64,000 nucleotides of DNA from positions 62,001 to 126,000 of the forward strand of contig JAJEGS010000008.1 of assembly GCA_022819745.1 (NCBI GenBank). The letters are read 5' to 3'. Below, piece by piece: positions 35,318-43,702 of this stretch. How positions within the stretch are numbered: the stretch's first letter is position 1; each line of letters opens with the position of its first letter. A model generated the notes under the pieces. It ran no database searches. It was not told the DNA's origin and saw only the letters and a list, made by a program, of their open reading frames with translations. Source of the DNA: Candidatus Latescibacterota bacterium (GTDB taxonomy: Bacteria; Latescibacterota; UBA2968; UBA8231). The translations under genes and the position numbers were made by a program.

Positions 35318-35332
35318 GATTCATGCCTCCTG

Positions 35333-35455
35333 CTAGTGATAATCGACCAAGTCGACGTCGTACGCATCACCCTCCTCAAAGCGGAAGATGACCCGCGTAG
35401 AAGTTTCCCTAAGCCGATCATTGAGATCGAAAAAATACTTTTCGTCTTCGTTCCT
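35333..35455 (-). pseudogene. 3' remnant of a HigB/RelE-type toxin gene
   Basis: Directly after the enolase-family stop codon, and in the same frame, the minus strand stays open for about 40 codons and ends VIFRFEEGDAYDVDLVDYH, then TAG. This is the typical end of HigB toxins, where FRFEDGDAYDV..VDYH is conserved. The expected first half of the toxin is absent: the DNA upstream is enolase coding sequence. No ATG with a ribosome site is available. It precedes higA as a toxin gene should. It is probably a truncated toxin left by a deletion that joined it to the enolase gene. Confidence 0.6.
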
Positions 35456-36724
35456 CTAACGTTCCTCTTTCCATAAAGGGCCATCGGCCGTAGCCTGCCA
35501 CAGTTTCTCAAAGTGCTCGGGATCTTTTTCTGCGTCCCAGAATTCGGTAGTGAGCGGGTTGGCGTACGAAGGTGGCCGCCCGGGAACGCCTTGGCGATGC
35601 AAGCGGTCGTGGAAGCGCAGATTGTCGGTAGAGCCGCTCGGCTCGGGGTCGTGGCGCACATACGCGGTGAGGCCACCGGCGGAGCGGATGCGGATCAAGA
35701 AGCGGCCTCTATCGACCGGGGCCGCGCTGGCCAATTTTTCCAGTTGTGCGCGATCGAGTTCGATCCCTAGGCCCGGCCCTTGGGGCACGGCGACGCTGCC
35801 GTCGATTACAGGCATGGGGTCTTTGACCACGTCCTCTTGCCACAGATGGCAGCAATTGACGTGGTCAATGGTGGCCATTTTGAATACCGCGACTTCGTGG
35901 GCCAAGAAGGCTTGATTGATAATGCCGCCGGTCTGTTGGTACATGAGGGGCATGTTGAGCCGCTCGGCAATGGCGGCTTGTTTGATGGCACTGCCGATGG
36001 GAGCGTGCCCGGCCATGGTTCCATCGACGTAGCGCTTGGTCATGGCTTCGGGCGGGACGTGGTGGCCGATGATCGGCAGCGGGCACTGCTCGCGCAACAT
36101 GCGGTAGGCATCTTCGTCCGTGCCTTGGACTACGTCTTCAAAGCGGCCAGCGACGCGGAATTTGACCAGCTCGGCGAGAATGGTGCGCATGGTGTAGTAG
36201 TTGCTGTTGGCGTTGAAGTCGTAGTGGACCTTGAAATAGGGCGGGGCTGCTTCCTGCATGGCCTCGGTTTGGGCGATGACGTCCTGCATTTCATCGACGT
36301 GGTACTTGATCCAGTGATAGCCGCGAGCGGCCGCTTGGCGCACTTCTTCGGCCATGGCGTCTGGGGCTTGGGCCACGGTCCAGGCGGCGACTGGAATCCA
36401 CGAGCGGACCTTGGGGCCGATCAGCTTCCACGCGGGAATGCCGAGGTGCTTGCCCATTAGGTCGTAGCAAGCCATGTTCATGGCGAGGTCCTGCTCGGCG
36501 TTGATCCAATCAAAGGGCGAGGTGCCGATGTATTTGGCGCGCAAGGCGTCGCCGTCGGGCGCGTCGCCGATGTTCTCGCCGAGGCCCTCTAGGCCGTTGT
36601 CCGTGTGGACGACGAGGATGGCGCGGCGTTGGATGCGTGCGCCGTGGTAGCGGGCCAGCGACAGGGCGTTGAAGTCGCAATAGGGCGGGCAGATGGCGTG
36701 GACTTCGATGTCGGTGATGTGCAT
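35456..36724 (-). CDS. mandelate racemase / muconate lactonizing enzyme family protein (enolase superfamily)
   Basis: A 422-residue enzyme with the enolase-superfamily layout: an N-terminal capping domain (1-120, beginning MHITDIEVHAICPP) and a TIM barrel. The GYHWIKYHV strand supplies the usual Lys on barrel strand 2, FKVHYDFNAN the first metal ligand Asp, and GRFEDVVQG the second, Glu. Where the third acidic ligand is usual there is LPIIGHHVPPEAM, two His instead. The C-terminus VPQGPGLGIELD is typical of sugar-acid dehydratases in the family. Likely reaction: dehydration or epimerisation of an acid sugar; the substrate cannot be told. It is divergent from a PhyH-like gene, and its stop abuts the toxin remnant, so the far C-terminus may have been altered. 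Confidence 0.85.
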   Translation of the reverse strand: MHITDIEVHAICPPYCDFNALSLARYHGARIQRRAILVVHTDNGLEGLGENIGDAPDGDALRAKYIGTSPFDWINAEQDLAMNMACYDLMGKHLGIPAWKLIGPKVRSWIPVAAWTVAQAPDAMAEEVRQAAARGYHWIKYHVDEMQDVIAQTEAMQEAAPPYFKVHYDFNANSNYYTMRTILAELVKFRVAGRFEDVVQGTDEDAYRMLREQCPLPIIGHHVPPEAMTKRYVDGTMAGHAPIGSAIKQAAIAERLNMPLMYQQTGGIINQAFLAHEVAVFKMATIDHVNCCHLWQEDVVKDPMPVIDGSVAVPQGPGLGIELDRAQLEKLASAAPVDRGRFLIRIRSAGGLTAYVRHDPEPSGSTDNLRFHDRLHRQGVPGRPPSYANPLTTEFWDAEKDPEHFEKLWQATADGPLWKEER

Positions 36725-36816
36725 GGGAGGGGCCGGGGAAAGGGTGGGGTGCGTTCGCGAGTGGGTCTAGTATAGCAGTACGCAATTGCTTGGGCAACCG
36801 AGAAAAGGAAGGTCTG

Positions 36817-37659
36817 ATGGACGCTGAGATAAAGGAAAAAGTGGATCAATTGCGCCGCGAGGGTTGGTGCGTGTTGGAGCGGATTATTCCGGAGGACGCC
36901 ATAGACCGGGTGCGGGCGCACGTGCAAGAAGCGCACGCAAAGGCGCGGCAGGACTACGAGGCTATGAGCGGGCACATCGGGCGGCAGACTGGCCCCAACG
37001 GCGAACCGGGGATTTGCCTGATCGCGTATTTGCCGGAGTTTGCGCCGTACCTGGGCGATGAGCGTTTGTTGGGGGTGGCGCAGGCGATTTTTGGCGGGCA
37101 CGTGCGGATCGCGCAGACCGAGTTTAAGACGCAAGTGCCCAACCGCGAGGACTTGGACTGGCGCGGCTTTCACTCGGATTGGCCTCACGACTTGACCGAC
37201 AGGGACCTCGCTGGCCGGGTGGCGCAGCCCTTCCCAAACGTGACCATGCAGCTATCGGTGCTGTGGATGCTGTCGCCGTTTGGCCCGGAGACGGGTGGGA
37301 CGTGGGTGGTGCCGCGCAGTCACCGCGACCCGCTCAACCCGCGGATGCACCAGACGCCTGAAGGGCTGGAAGAGCGGATTGACCAGTTCAAGCCGATTCG
37401 CGGGGAGATCCAGGTCGTCGGCCCGGAGGGTAGTGCGCTGGTGATGGACAGCCGGATCTGGCATTCGACCGCGGCGAACCCCAGCCCGGAGCCAAGGGTG
37501 GCGATCATCACGCGCTATTGTCCGTGGTGGTTGAGCGTGGAATTTGGCGGGCGCAACAATGCGATTGTGCCGAGGGAGACCTACGAGGCCCTGCCGGAGG
37601 CGGTCAAGCCGCTCTATCAGCATCGGGCCGAGGGGGAGGAGAATCCGTTTCGGGCCTAA
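36817..37659 (+). CDS. phytanoyl-CoA dioxygenase (PhyH) family protein
   Basis: A 280-residue Fe(II)/2-oxoglutarate-dependent dioxygenase. I choose ATG 36817, just after an AGGAAGG site; an in-frame TTG lies 27 bp earlier. The iron-binding triad is visible as FHSDWPHD (His119, Asp121) and the distal WHSTAANPSPEPR (His216), with Arg227 placed to bind 2-oxoglutarate. The double-stranded beta-helix core with MQLSVLWMLSPFGPETGGTW and VVPRSHR is characteristic. It is divergent from the enolase-superfamily gene, 92 bp apart, suggesting a shared catabolic or biosynthetic use. Its last 4 bp overlap the end of the convergent rrf2 gene. The substrate is unknown; these enzymes are abundant in Latescibacterota- and Poribacteria-like genomes. 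Confidence 0.88.
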   Translation: MDAEIKEKVDQLRREGWCVLERIIPEDAIDRVRAHVQEAHAKARQDYEAMSGHIGRQTGPNGEPGICLIAYLPEFAPYLGDERLLGVAQAIFGGHVRIAQTEFKTQVPNREDLDWRGFHSDWPHDLTDRDLAGRVAQPFPNVTMQLSVLWMLSPFGPETGGTWVVPRSHRDPLNPRMHQTPEGLEERIDQFKPIRGEIQVVGPEGSALVMDSRIWHSTAANPSPEPRVAIITRYCPWWLSVEFGGRNNAIVPRETYEALPEAVKPLYQHRAEGEENPFRA

Positions 37660-38114
37660 GCCGATATATCGAGCAGGGCCTCTTCGTCGGCGAGGGCGTA
37701 GCCCTGTTCCAGCAGGTCGGCGAGAGTCGTGCGCGATAAAATTTGATCCACGGCCTGCTGCACTTGTCCCCACAGCGCGCGCACTGAACACGCGGTGAGC
37801 GAGTGCGTGCAGCAATCCGCGCTGCCGGCGAAGTGATCGCAGAAGCTGTCGTCGAAGAGGCGACCGCCTAGCGTGGCGAGCGCGTCGGCCACGGCGATTT
37901 GGTGGGGAGGCTTGGCGAGGGCGTAGCCGCCTTGCTGGCCGCGGGCGCTCGCCACAAAGCCGCCCTGCCGGAGAATGCGCAAGAGCTTGGCGACATTGTG
38001 ATGGGTGATCCCCTCGGCTTGGCTGATTTCCGGGATGGTCAGGCTGCCGGGGGTCTGGCGGGCCAGTTGCAAGAGGCAGCGCAAGCCGTATTCTTCGCTT
38101 GAGCTGAGTTTCAT
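37656..38114 (-). CDS. Rrf2-family iron-sulfur transcriptional regulator of the SUF operon
   Basis: A 152-residue regulator, with an N-terminal winged helix (MKLSSSEEYGLRCLLQLARQ then LTIPEISQAEGITHHNVAKL) and wing (SARGQQGGYALAKPP). The cysteines in the effector loop (Cys92, Cys101, Cys102, Cys109) are placed to bind an Fe-S cluster, as in IscR and SufR. It is the last gene of the suf operon, the reverse of the usual first position, and would sense the clusters made by its own operon. A candidate target is the promoter region before sufB. IscR, SufR and CymR are all possible relatives; I give no symbol. Confidence 0.88.
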   Translation of the reverse strand: MKLSSSEEYGLRCLLQLARQTPGSLTIPEISQAEGITHHNVAKLLRILRQGGFVASARGQQGGYALAKPPHQIAVADALATLGGRLFDDSFCDHFAGSADCCTHSLTACSVRALWGQVQQAVDQILSRTTLADLLEQGYALADEEALLDISA

Positions 38115-38136
38115 AACAATCTCTCCACTGAGCAGA

Positions 38137-38189
38137 GGTCAGTAGCTAGCGGCCCCGGTAGGGAAAGCACTGGCTACCGGCCACTGACC
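38137..38189. repeat. imperfect inverted repeat in the sufT-rrf2 gap
   Basis: Left arm GGTCAGTAGCTAGCGGCC (38137-38154) and right arm GGCTACCGGCCACTGACC (38172-38189) match at about 13 of 18 positions. Directly after it comes a CACTGACCACCAACCACTG run related to the heptamer repeat at 39031. The gap holds no recognisable gene. A dispersed repeat or a hairpin within the operon transcript is the likely reading. Confidence 0.5.
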
Positions 38190-38205
38190 ACCAACCACTG
38201 CTTCT

Positions 38206-38544
38206 CTACATCATACCTAGTTCGAGTTTGGCCCCTTCGGTCATCATGTCGATCGTCCAGGGTGGATCCCACACGACCTCGACCAAGGCTGTGGCGATGT
38301 CTGGGACATGGGCCTTGATTTTGTGCTCGATTTCCGGCGGCAGCGTGCCGGCTACCGGACAGGCGGGCGAGGTCAAGGTCATGGTCACGTGGACATCCTG
38401 CGAGTCGCTGACCTCGATGTCGTAGATCAGGCCGAGGGCAAAGATATCGACCGGAATCTCGGGGTCGTAGCAGGTCTTGAGCACGGCTACCACTTTGGCC
38501 TCGGTAGAGTCGGGGGGAAAGGTTTTTTCGTGCAACAGTTCCAT
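38206..38544 (-). CDS. sufT: SufT, MIP18/DUF59-family Fe-S cluster assembly factor
   Basis: A 112-residue protein of the MIP18 (DUF59) family, helping to deliver Fe-S clusters to client proteins. Conserved features are YDPEIPVDIFALGLIYDIEV (26-45), the TSPACPVAG motif with the reactive Cys62, and a C-terminal VVWDPPWTIDMMTEGAKLELG block. The short single-domain form is the SufT type. ATG 38544 follows an AGGAG site closely. It lies between sufU and rrf2 in the operon, fully consistent with a SUF role; PaaD-like ring-hydroxylase maturation proteins are the alternative, but that context is absent. Confidence 0.93.
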   Translation of the reverse strand: MELLHEKTFPPDSTEAKVVAVLKTCYDPEIPVDIFALGLIYDIEVSDSQDVHVTMTLTSPACPVAGTLPPEIEHKIKAHVPDIATALVEVVWDPPWTIDMMTEGAKLELGMM

Positions 38545-38577
38545 GGAGGACTCCTTTTTTGCGATTAGTCACACGTC

Positions 38578-39030
38578 CTATTCGGTGGATGCGGGCGATG
38601 GGTCTTGTTCTATGGCCGCTTTGGCGGCGTGCCAAGCGAGGGTTGCGCATTTGACGCGCATGGGGAATTCGCGCACTCCAGCGAAGACGGCCATCTTGCC
38701 CAAGGCTTGGTGATCGACGGGCGCGTCCGGATTCGCGGTTACCATCTGTTGGAATTGCTCAAACAGCTCGACTGCCTCGTCGGGATGCTTGCCCTTGAGG
38801 GCGGCGGTCATCAGCGAGGCCGAGGCTTTGGAAATGGCGCAACCCGACCCGTCAAAGCTGATGTCGGCAATCCGCTCATCGGCCACGTGGAGATAGATGT
38901 GCAGGTGATCGCCGCACAGGGGATTGTAGCCCTCTTGCATACGATTGGCCTCGGGCAGCTTGCCGAAGTTGCGCGGATTTTTGTTGTGATCGAGGATGAT
39001 CTGCTGATACAGTTCGCGGAGTTCAGTCAT
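38578..39030 (-). CDS. sufU: SufU, IscU-like Fe-S scaffold / sulfur acceptor
   Basis: A 150-residue protein that takes sulfur from SufS. The cluster or zinc ligands of the SufU type are present: Cys39 and Asp41 in NPLCGDH, Cys64 in GSGCAISKAS, Cys128 in MRVKCATLAWHA. The insertion between Cys64 and Cys128 that sets SufU apart from IscU is present. ATG 39030 is preceded directly by a heptamer repeat with no Shine-Dalgarno match, so translation may be weak or coupled. Gene order sufS-sufU fits the Gram-positive-like SUF type, in which SufU replaces SufE. Confidence 0.94.
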   Translation of the reverse strand: MTELRELYQQIILDHNKNPRNFGKLPEANRMQEGYNPLCGDHLHIYLHVADERIADISFDGSGCAISKASASLMTAALKGKHPDEAVELFEQFQQMVTANPDAPVDHQALGKMAVFAGVREFPMRVKCATLAWHAAKAAIEQDPSPASTE

Positions 39031-39055
39031 GGTCAGTGGTCAGTGGTTAGTGGTC
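39031..39055. repeat. heptamer tandem repeat directly before sufU
   Basis: GGTCAGT GGTCAGT GGTTAGT GGTC on the plus strand, 3.5 copies of a 7-bp unit, begins at the base next to the sufU start codon. It occupies the place where a ribosome site should be. Confidence 0.75.
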
Positions 39056-39083
39056 TGCTTCGTCGATGTTGTATAGCCGCGAC

Positions 39084-39105
39084 GGGCGACCCTAAGAGTC
39101 GTCCC
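39084..39105. repeat. palindromic element GGGCGAC...GTCGTCCC
   Basis: Arms GGGCGAC (39084-39090) and GTCGTCCC (39098-39105), one mismatch. It resembles in form the GTAGGGGC palindromes of the permease locus and lies in the 212-bp sufS-sufU gap, next to a second inverted repeat. Confidence 0.5.
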
Positions 39106-39114
39106 TAAAATGCG

Positions 39115-39171
39115 CTTCGACAGGCTCAGCGCCCGGCTTCGATCGGTGCAACGGGGCTGAGCTTGTCGAAG
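39115..39171. repeat. inverted repeat CTTCGACAgGCTCAGC...GCTGAGCtTGTCGAAG
   Basis: Two 16-bp arms (39115-39130 and 39156-39171) with one mismatch enclose 25 bp. Similar TTCGAC..GAGCTC..GAAG sequences occur at 50726-50803 and 52784-52830, inside coding regions. It looks like a dispersed repeat family. It could also act as a strong mRNA hairpin between sufS and sufU. Confidence 0.75.
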
Positions 39172-39242
39172 CCCCATCGGTTGCAATTCATTCGTTTCCA
39201 AAGCGTCGGTGGGACAGATGTTCAACATGACAATCATCGCCC

Positions 39243-40472
39243 CTACCCCTCAAACACCTTCTTGACCTTGTGCAACGCCGCGACTAGGGCGTCAATTTCC
39301 GCGTGCGTGTTGTAAAAAGCCAACGAGGCGCGCACCGTAGCGGGCACTTGGTAAAACTGCATGGTCGGCTGGGCGCAGTGGTGGCCGGCGCGCACGGCAA
39401 TGCCCTCGGCGTCGAGGACGGTGCCGATGTCGTGCGGGTGGATATCGCCGAGGGTGAAAGAGAGGACGGCCACGCGCTCGCGGGCCGTGCCAATCAGGTG
39501 CAGTCCCGGGATAGCGGCGAGGGCCGCGTCTGCGTACGCGAGCAAGTCGGCCTCGTACGCGGCGATCTGTTCACGGCCCACGGAGTTGACGTAATCAATG
39601 GCGGTCTCCAAGCCAGTAACGCCGGCGATGTGCGGTGTGCCAGCCTCAAAGCGCATCGGCGGGGGAGCATACGTGGTGCCGGCAAAGCTCACCTTTTCGA
39701 TCATGGAGCCGCCGCCTTCATAGGGCGGCATGGCGTGTAAAAGGGCCTGCTTGCCGTAGAGCACGCCGATGCCGGTGGGGCCGAAGAGTTTGTGCCCGGA
39801 AAAGGCGTAGAAGTCGCAATCGAGGTCCTGCACATCTACCGGCAGGTGGGGTACTCCTTGCGCTCCATCGACTACTACTACTGCGCCGTGCTGATGGGCC
39901 AAGGCGGCTATTTCCTTTACCGGCAGGATGGTGCCGAGGGCGTTGGAAGCGTGGGCGACGGCCACGATGCGGGTGCGCTCGGACAGCAGGCGCTCGTATT
40001 CGTCGAAGAGGAACTCGCCCGCATCGCTGATGGGCACTACCCGCAGGCGCGCGCCCTTTTCCTCGCACAGCAGTTGCCACGGCACGATGTTGGAATGGTG
40101 CTCTAGCTGCGAGACGATAACCTCGTCGTCGGGACCTAGCTGCGACCGGCCGTAGCTGTGGGCGACGAGATTGAGCGCTTCGGTGGTGCCGCGCACGAAG
40201 ACGACTTCGCTGCTCTCGCGGGCGTTGATGAACTGGCCGACCCGGCCGCGCGCGCGTTCGTAGGCAAAGGTCGCCTGCTGGCTGAGGAAGTGGACACCGC
40301 GATGGATGTTGGCGTTTTCGCGCGCGTAGTAGCGCTGGAGCGCGTAGATGACCGTCAGCGGCTTTTGGGTGGTCGCGCCGTTGTCGAAATAGACGAGGTC
40401 CTTGCCGCGGATTTTCTCGCCGAGTACGGGGAAGTCGCGGCGGATTTTGGCGATGTCAAAGGAAGCGGTCAT
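39243..40472 (-). CDS. sufS: SufS cysteine desulfurase
   Basis: A 409-residue PLP enzyme that releases sulfur from L-cysteine as a persulfide. PLP-binding Lys228 lies in FYAFSGHKLFGPTG, with the cofactor Asp in VVVDGAQGVPH, and EHHSN at 124-128. The catalytic Cys366 lies in RAGHHCAQPTMQ, the short-loop type II (SufS/CsdA) signature. ATG 40472 overlaps the end of sufD by 4 bp, so the two are translationally coupled. Its sulfur acceptor should be SufU, encoded next in the operon. Confidence 0.96.
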   Translation of the reverse strand: MTASFDIAKIRRDFPVLGEKIRGKDLVYFDNGATTQKPLTVIYALQRYYARENANIHRGVHFLSQQATFAYERARGRVGQFINARESSEVVFVRGTTEALNLVAHSYGRSQLGPDDEVIVSQLEHHSNIVPWQLLCEEKGARLRVVPISDAGEFLFDEYERLLSERTRIVAVAHASNALGTILPVKEIAALAHQHGAVVVVDGAQGVPHLPVDVQDLDCDFYAFSGHKLFGPTGIGVLYGKQALLHAMPPYEGGGSMIEKVSFAGTTYAPPPMRFEAGTPHIAGVTGLETAIDYVNSVGREQIAAYEADLLAYADAALAAIPGLHLIGTARERVAVLSFTLGDIHPHDIGTVLDAEGIAVRAGHHCAQPTMQFYQVPATVRASLAFYNTHAEIDALVAALHKVKKVFEG

Positions 40473-41757
40473 GGGGCAACTTCGGCGGCGGCTTGGTCTA
40501 GCCGGTGATCGACTAGTCGGTCGAGTTGGTCTTTGAGGGCAGGGACGCGCACGCGGTCAAGGACTTCGCCGGCAAAGGCCCGCGTCAGCACTCGGACGGC
40601 CTCTTGGTGGCCAATGCCACGGGAGCGCAAGTAAAAGAGGGCGTCTTCGTCGAGTTGGCCGATGGTGGCTCCGTGCGAACACTTGACGTCGTCGGCGTAG
40701 ATTTCGAGTTGGGGCTTGGTGTTGATTTGGGCCGTCTCCGAGAGCAGGAGATTCTGGTTTGCTTGATAGGCATCGGTTTTTTGTGCGGCTTGGTGAACGT
40801 GGATCTTGCCACGGAAGACGCCGGTGGCTCGGCCGCCGAGGATGCCCTTGTAGAACTCGTGGCTCTGGCAATGAGGCTGGGCGTGTTCGATGAGCGTATG
40901 GTTATCGACGTGTTGCACCCCGTCTTCGATGTAGAGGCCGTTGAGCGTGGAGTCAACGCCTTCGCCTTCTAGTGCAGTGTGGACGTGGTGGCGAGTCAGG
41001 CGTCCTCCTAGCGTGATGGAGGTCGAGCGGAATTGGGCGGCGCGTTCTTCGCGGACGTGGGTCGCGGCGATGTGGAAGGCGGCGGCGGACTCGCGCTGGA
41101 CTCGGTAGTGGTCGAGCACGGCGTTGGGGCCGACGAAGAATTCGCTGACGCTGTTGGTCAGGTACGGCTCTGAATCCAAGCCGACGTAGCTTTCAACTAT
41201 CGTCGCTTGGGTATTGGCTTCGGCGACTACGAGGACGCGCGGATGGGAGACGACGTTGGCGCGTTGGCCGGTGGAGACAAAGAGCAAGTGGATGGGCTGC
41301 TCGACGACGGCTCCCGGGGGTAGATAGACGACCGCACCGTCTTGTAGGAAGGCGGTGTTGAGCGCGGTAAATGCCTCGTCCTCGGTGGTGGCGGCTTGGC
41401 CTAGGGACTCCGAGACTAGGTCGCCGTTCGAGGCGATGGCGTCGCCTAAGCGCTCGACGCGCACACCGGCGGACAGGCCGTTGAGATGAGAATGCGCGGG
41501 AGCAAAGTGCCCATCGACAAAGACCAGCCCGTTGAGTCCGTAGCGGTAGTCGTCGAGAACGGCAGGTGCGGACGAGGACGCGGCTAGCTCGAAGTTGATC
41601 CGAGTCAGCGGGCCGATGTTGGTAAAAGCCCAGTCCTCGTCTTTGGTCGTGGGGAAGCCAGCGTCGGCGAAGTGCTCAATGGCTTTTTGGCGCAGCGATA
41701 CCAACTCATCTGTGCCGACGAGGTCGTTAAAGCACGACTGATAATGGGCGACGCCGC

Positions 41758-41761
<4 letters not shown>
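40469..41761 (-). CDS. sufD: SufD, component of the SufBCD scaffold
   Basis: A 430-residue beta-helical protein that forms the SufBCD cluster-building complex with SufB and SufC. Characteristic segments are [14 protein letters not shown] near the N-terminus, the central helix repeat with [16 protein letters not shown], the conserved [12 protein letters not shown] and [13 protein letters not shown], and the C-terminal [19 protein letters not shown] with LRSRGI, the SufC-contact region. The start overlaps the sufC stop by 4 bp (ATGA) and its own stop overlaps the sufS start. Confidence 0.95.
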
Positions 41762-42507
<746 letters not shown>

Positions 42508-42659
42508 AGGACGCTTTCGATTAGGGTTGTGATGTTATGAGACAACGTGCACCGACATATTTTCGTCGGCTAGTATTCTCGCGGTCGTTCGCCGCTTTTT
42601 CAGATCATCTTGTAGCTGCCGCCTATTGCAGCGTCGGTTTCAGGTCAAGCAATGCCAAG

Positions 42660-43649
42660 CTAGGCCCTATTCTCTCGCACTCGGCGAAGCAGTTCATCGC
42701 CGTTGCGGGATGTTACGATCCAGCCGCCTACGTGCGTCAGGTTTTCACCCGCCATATCTGCCAGCAGCGACGCCAAATCCTTGGCCACATCCTCGCCGAA
42801 ACGCAACGCCGCTTGCTGACACAACAAAGCCCGTTGGCCTTCTTCACGGTGCATTCGCAAGCGCGGTGTGCCCTCGGGACCAGCCGTGCCCAAACGCACC
42901 GTTAGCGCACGCGCCACCCGCAACAGTGCCGCGGTCGTCTCCGATGACCACCCCAACCGCTCGTTGAGTGCCCGGTGTATTTCCGCCGCCGTCCAACCTG
43001 CCAACGCCCGACTCGCTTCTACTTCGCGATATTGACTCCCTTCCAATACATAGATCGTCAGTCGAGGCTTGCCGGCCCGTCGGCTGGGAGTGTACGCCTC
43101 GGGGACTTCGACCCACACTTCGGGAAAGCCCCACAACGCATACTGATGCAGCTTCCCGCGCCGAATGTCGGTCGTGTGATCGACTTCCAACACCACATCG
43201 GGCAAGGTGTGAAAGCCCAACTTCAACCCATCTTTATCGGGCAACCGCGCCGACTGAGGACGCAAGTAAAGGCACTGATCGGGACGCATGACGACCCGAG
43301 GTACGCCCTGTGCATTTTGTCTCCAGATGCTAACGGTGCCAAAAGGGACAAAGTGCGCCCCGCACTCGTCGGCAATTTGTTGAACTAGTTGCATCAGATA
43401 GGACGCGGGCAGTTCGTGGTCCCCGCTAACTCTGGGTTCGTCGGCCACGACGATGAGGGTTTCGGTGGGACCATACCAATACTCATAGCGGCCTTCGTAC
43501 TCTTCTAGTTCGGACAGGGACATCTTGTAGGCGCGGCAGCCGGGAAACTCCAACCGATCGCCGTTGGGCAACACAATGGTGGGGACCTCTTCCTCTGCTA
43601 GATCGACCGATTCGGTGGCGTGCTCTTGGTATGGGATGGTACTGGACAT
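42660..43649 (-). CDS. Uma2-family (DUF820) putative PD-(D/E)XK endonuclease inserted in the suf operon
   Basis: A 329-residue protein with a Uma2-like restriction-endonuclease fold in its middle: LPDVVLEVDHTTD (Asp151, Glu155) followed by GKLHQYALWGFPEVWVEVPE with Lys166 fits the D-ExV...K catalytic pattern. It is longer than typical Uma2 proteins of about 190 residues, with an extra N-terminal ~60 residues and a C-terminal helical tail of about 100. Uma2 genes are spread in many copies through cyanobacterial and related genomes with unclear function. Here one lies between sufB and sufC on the same strand, 53 bp after sufB. It is not a known SUF factor, so this looks like a passenger insertion. 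Confidence 0.75.
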   Translation of the reverse strand: MSSTIPYQEHATESVDLAEEEVPTIVLPNGDRLEFPGCRAYKMSLSELEEYEGRYEYWYGPTETLIVVADEPRVSGDHELPASYLMQLVQQIADECGAHFVPFGTVSIWRQNAQGVPRVVMRPDQCLYLRPQSARLPDKDGLKLGFHTLPDVVLEVDHTTDIRRGKLHQYALWGFPEVWVEVPEAYTPSRRAGKPRLTIYVLEGSQYREVEASRALAGWTAAEIHRALNERLGWSSETTAALLRVARALTVRLGTAGPEGTPRLRMHREEGQRALLCQQAALRFGEDVAKDLASLLADMAGENLTHVGGWIVTSRNGDELLRRVRENRA

Positions 43650-43702
43650 GGTTCAACCTCCTACTGCTTTGGAACGAACTAGGCGAATTAGTTCTGATTC
43701 AC

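Noticed and set aside
35308..35676. 122-codon minus-strand frame spanning the enolase gene end and the higA leader
   Set aside because: It is in a different frame from both the enolase gene and the toxin remnant, and its sequence resembles no toxin.
36725..36816. possible small gene between the enolase and PhyH genes
   Set aside because: The 92-bp divergent gap has only a TTG-started extension of the PhyH frame; it more likely holds the two promoters.
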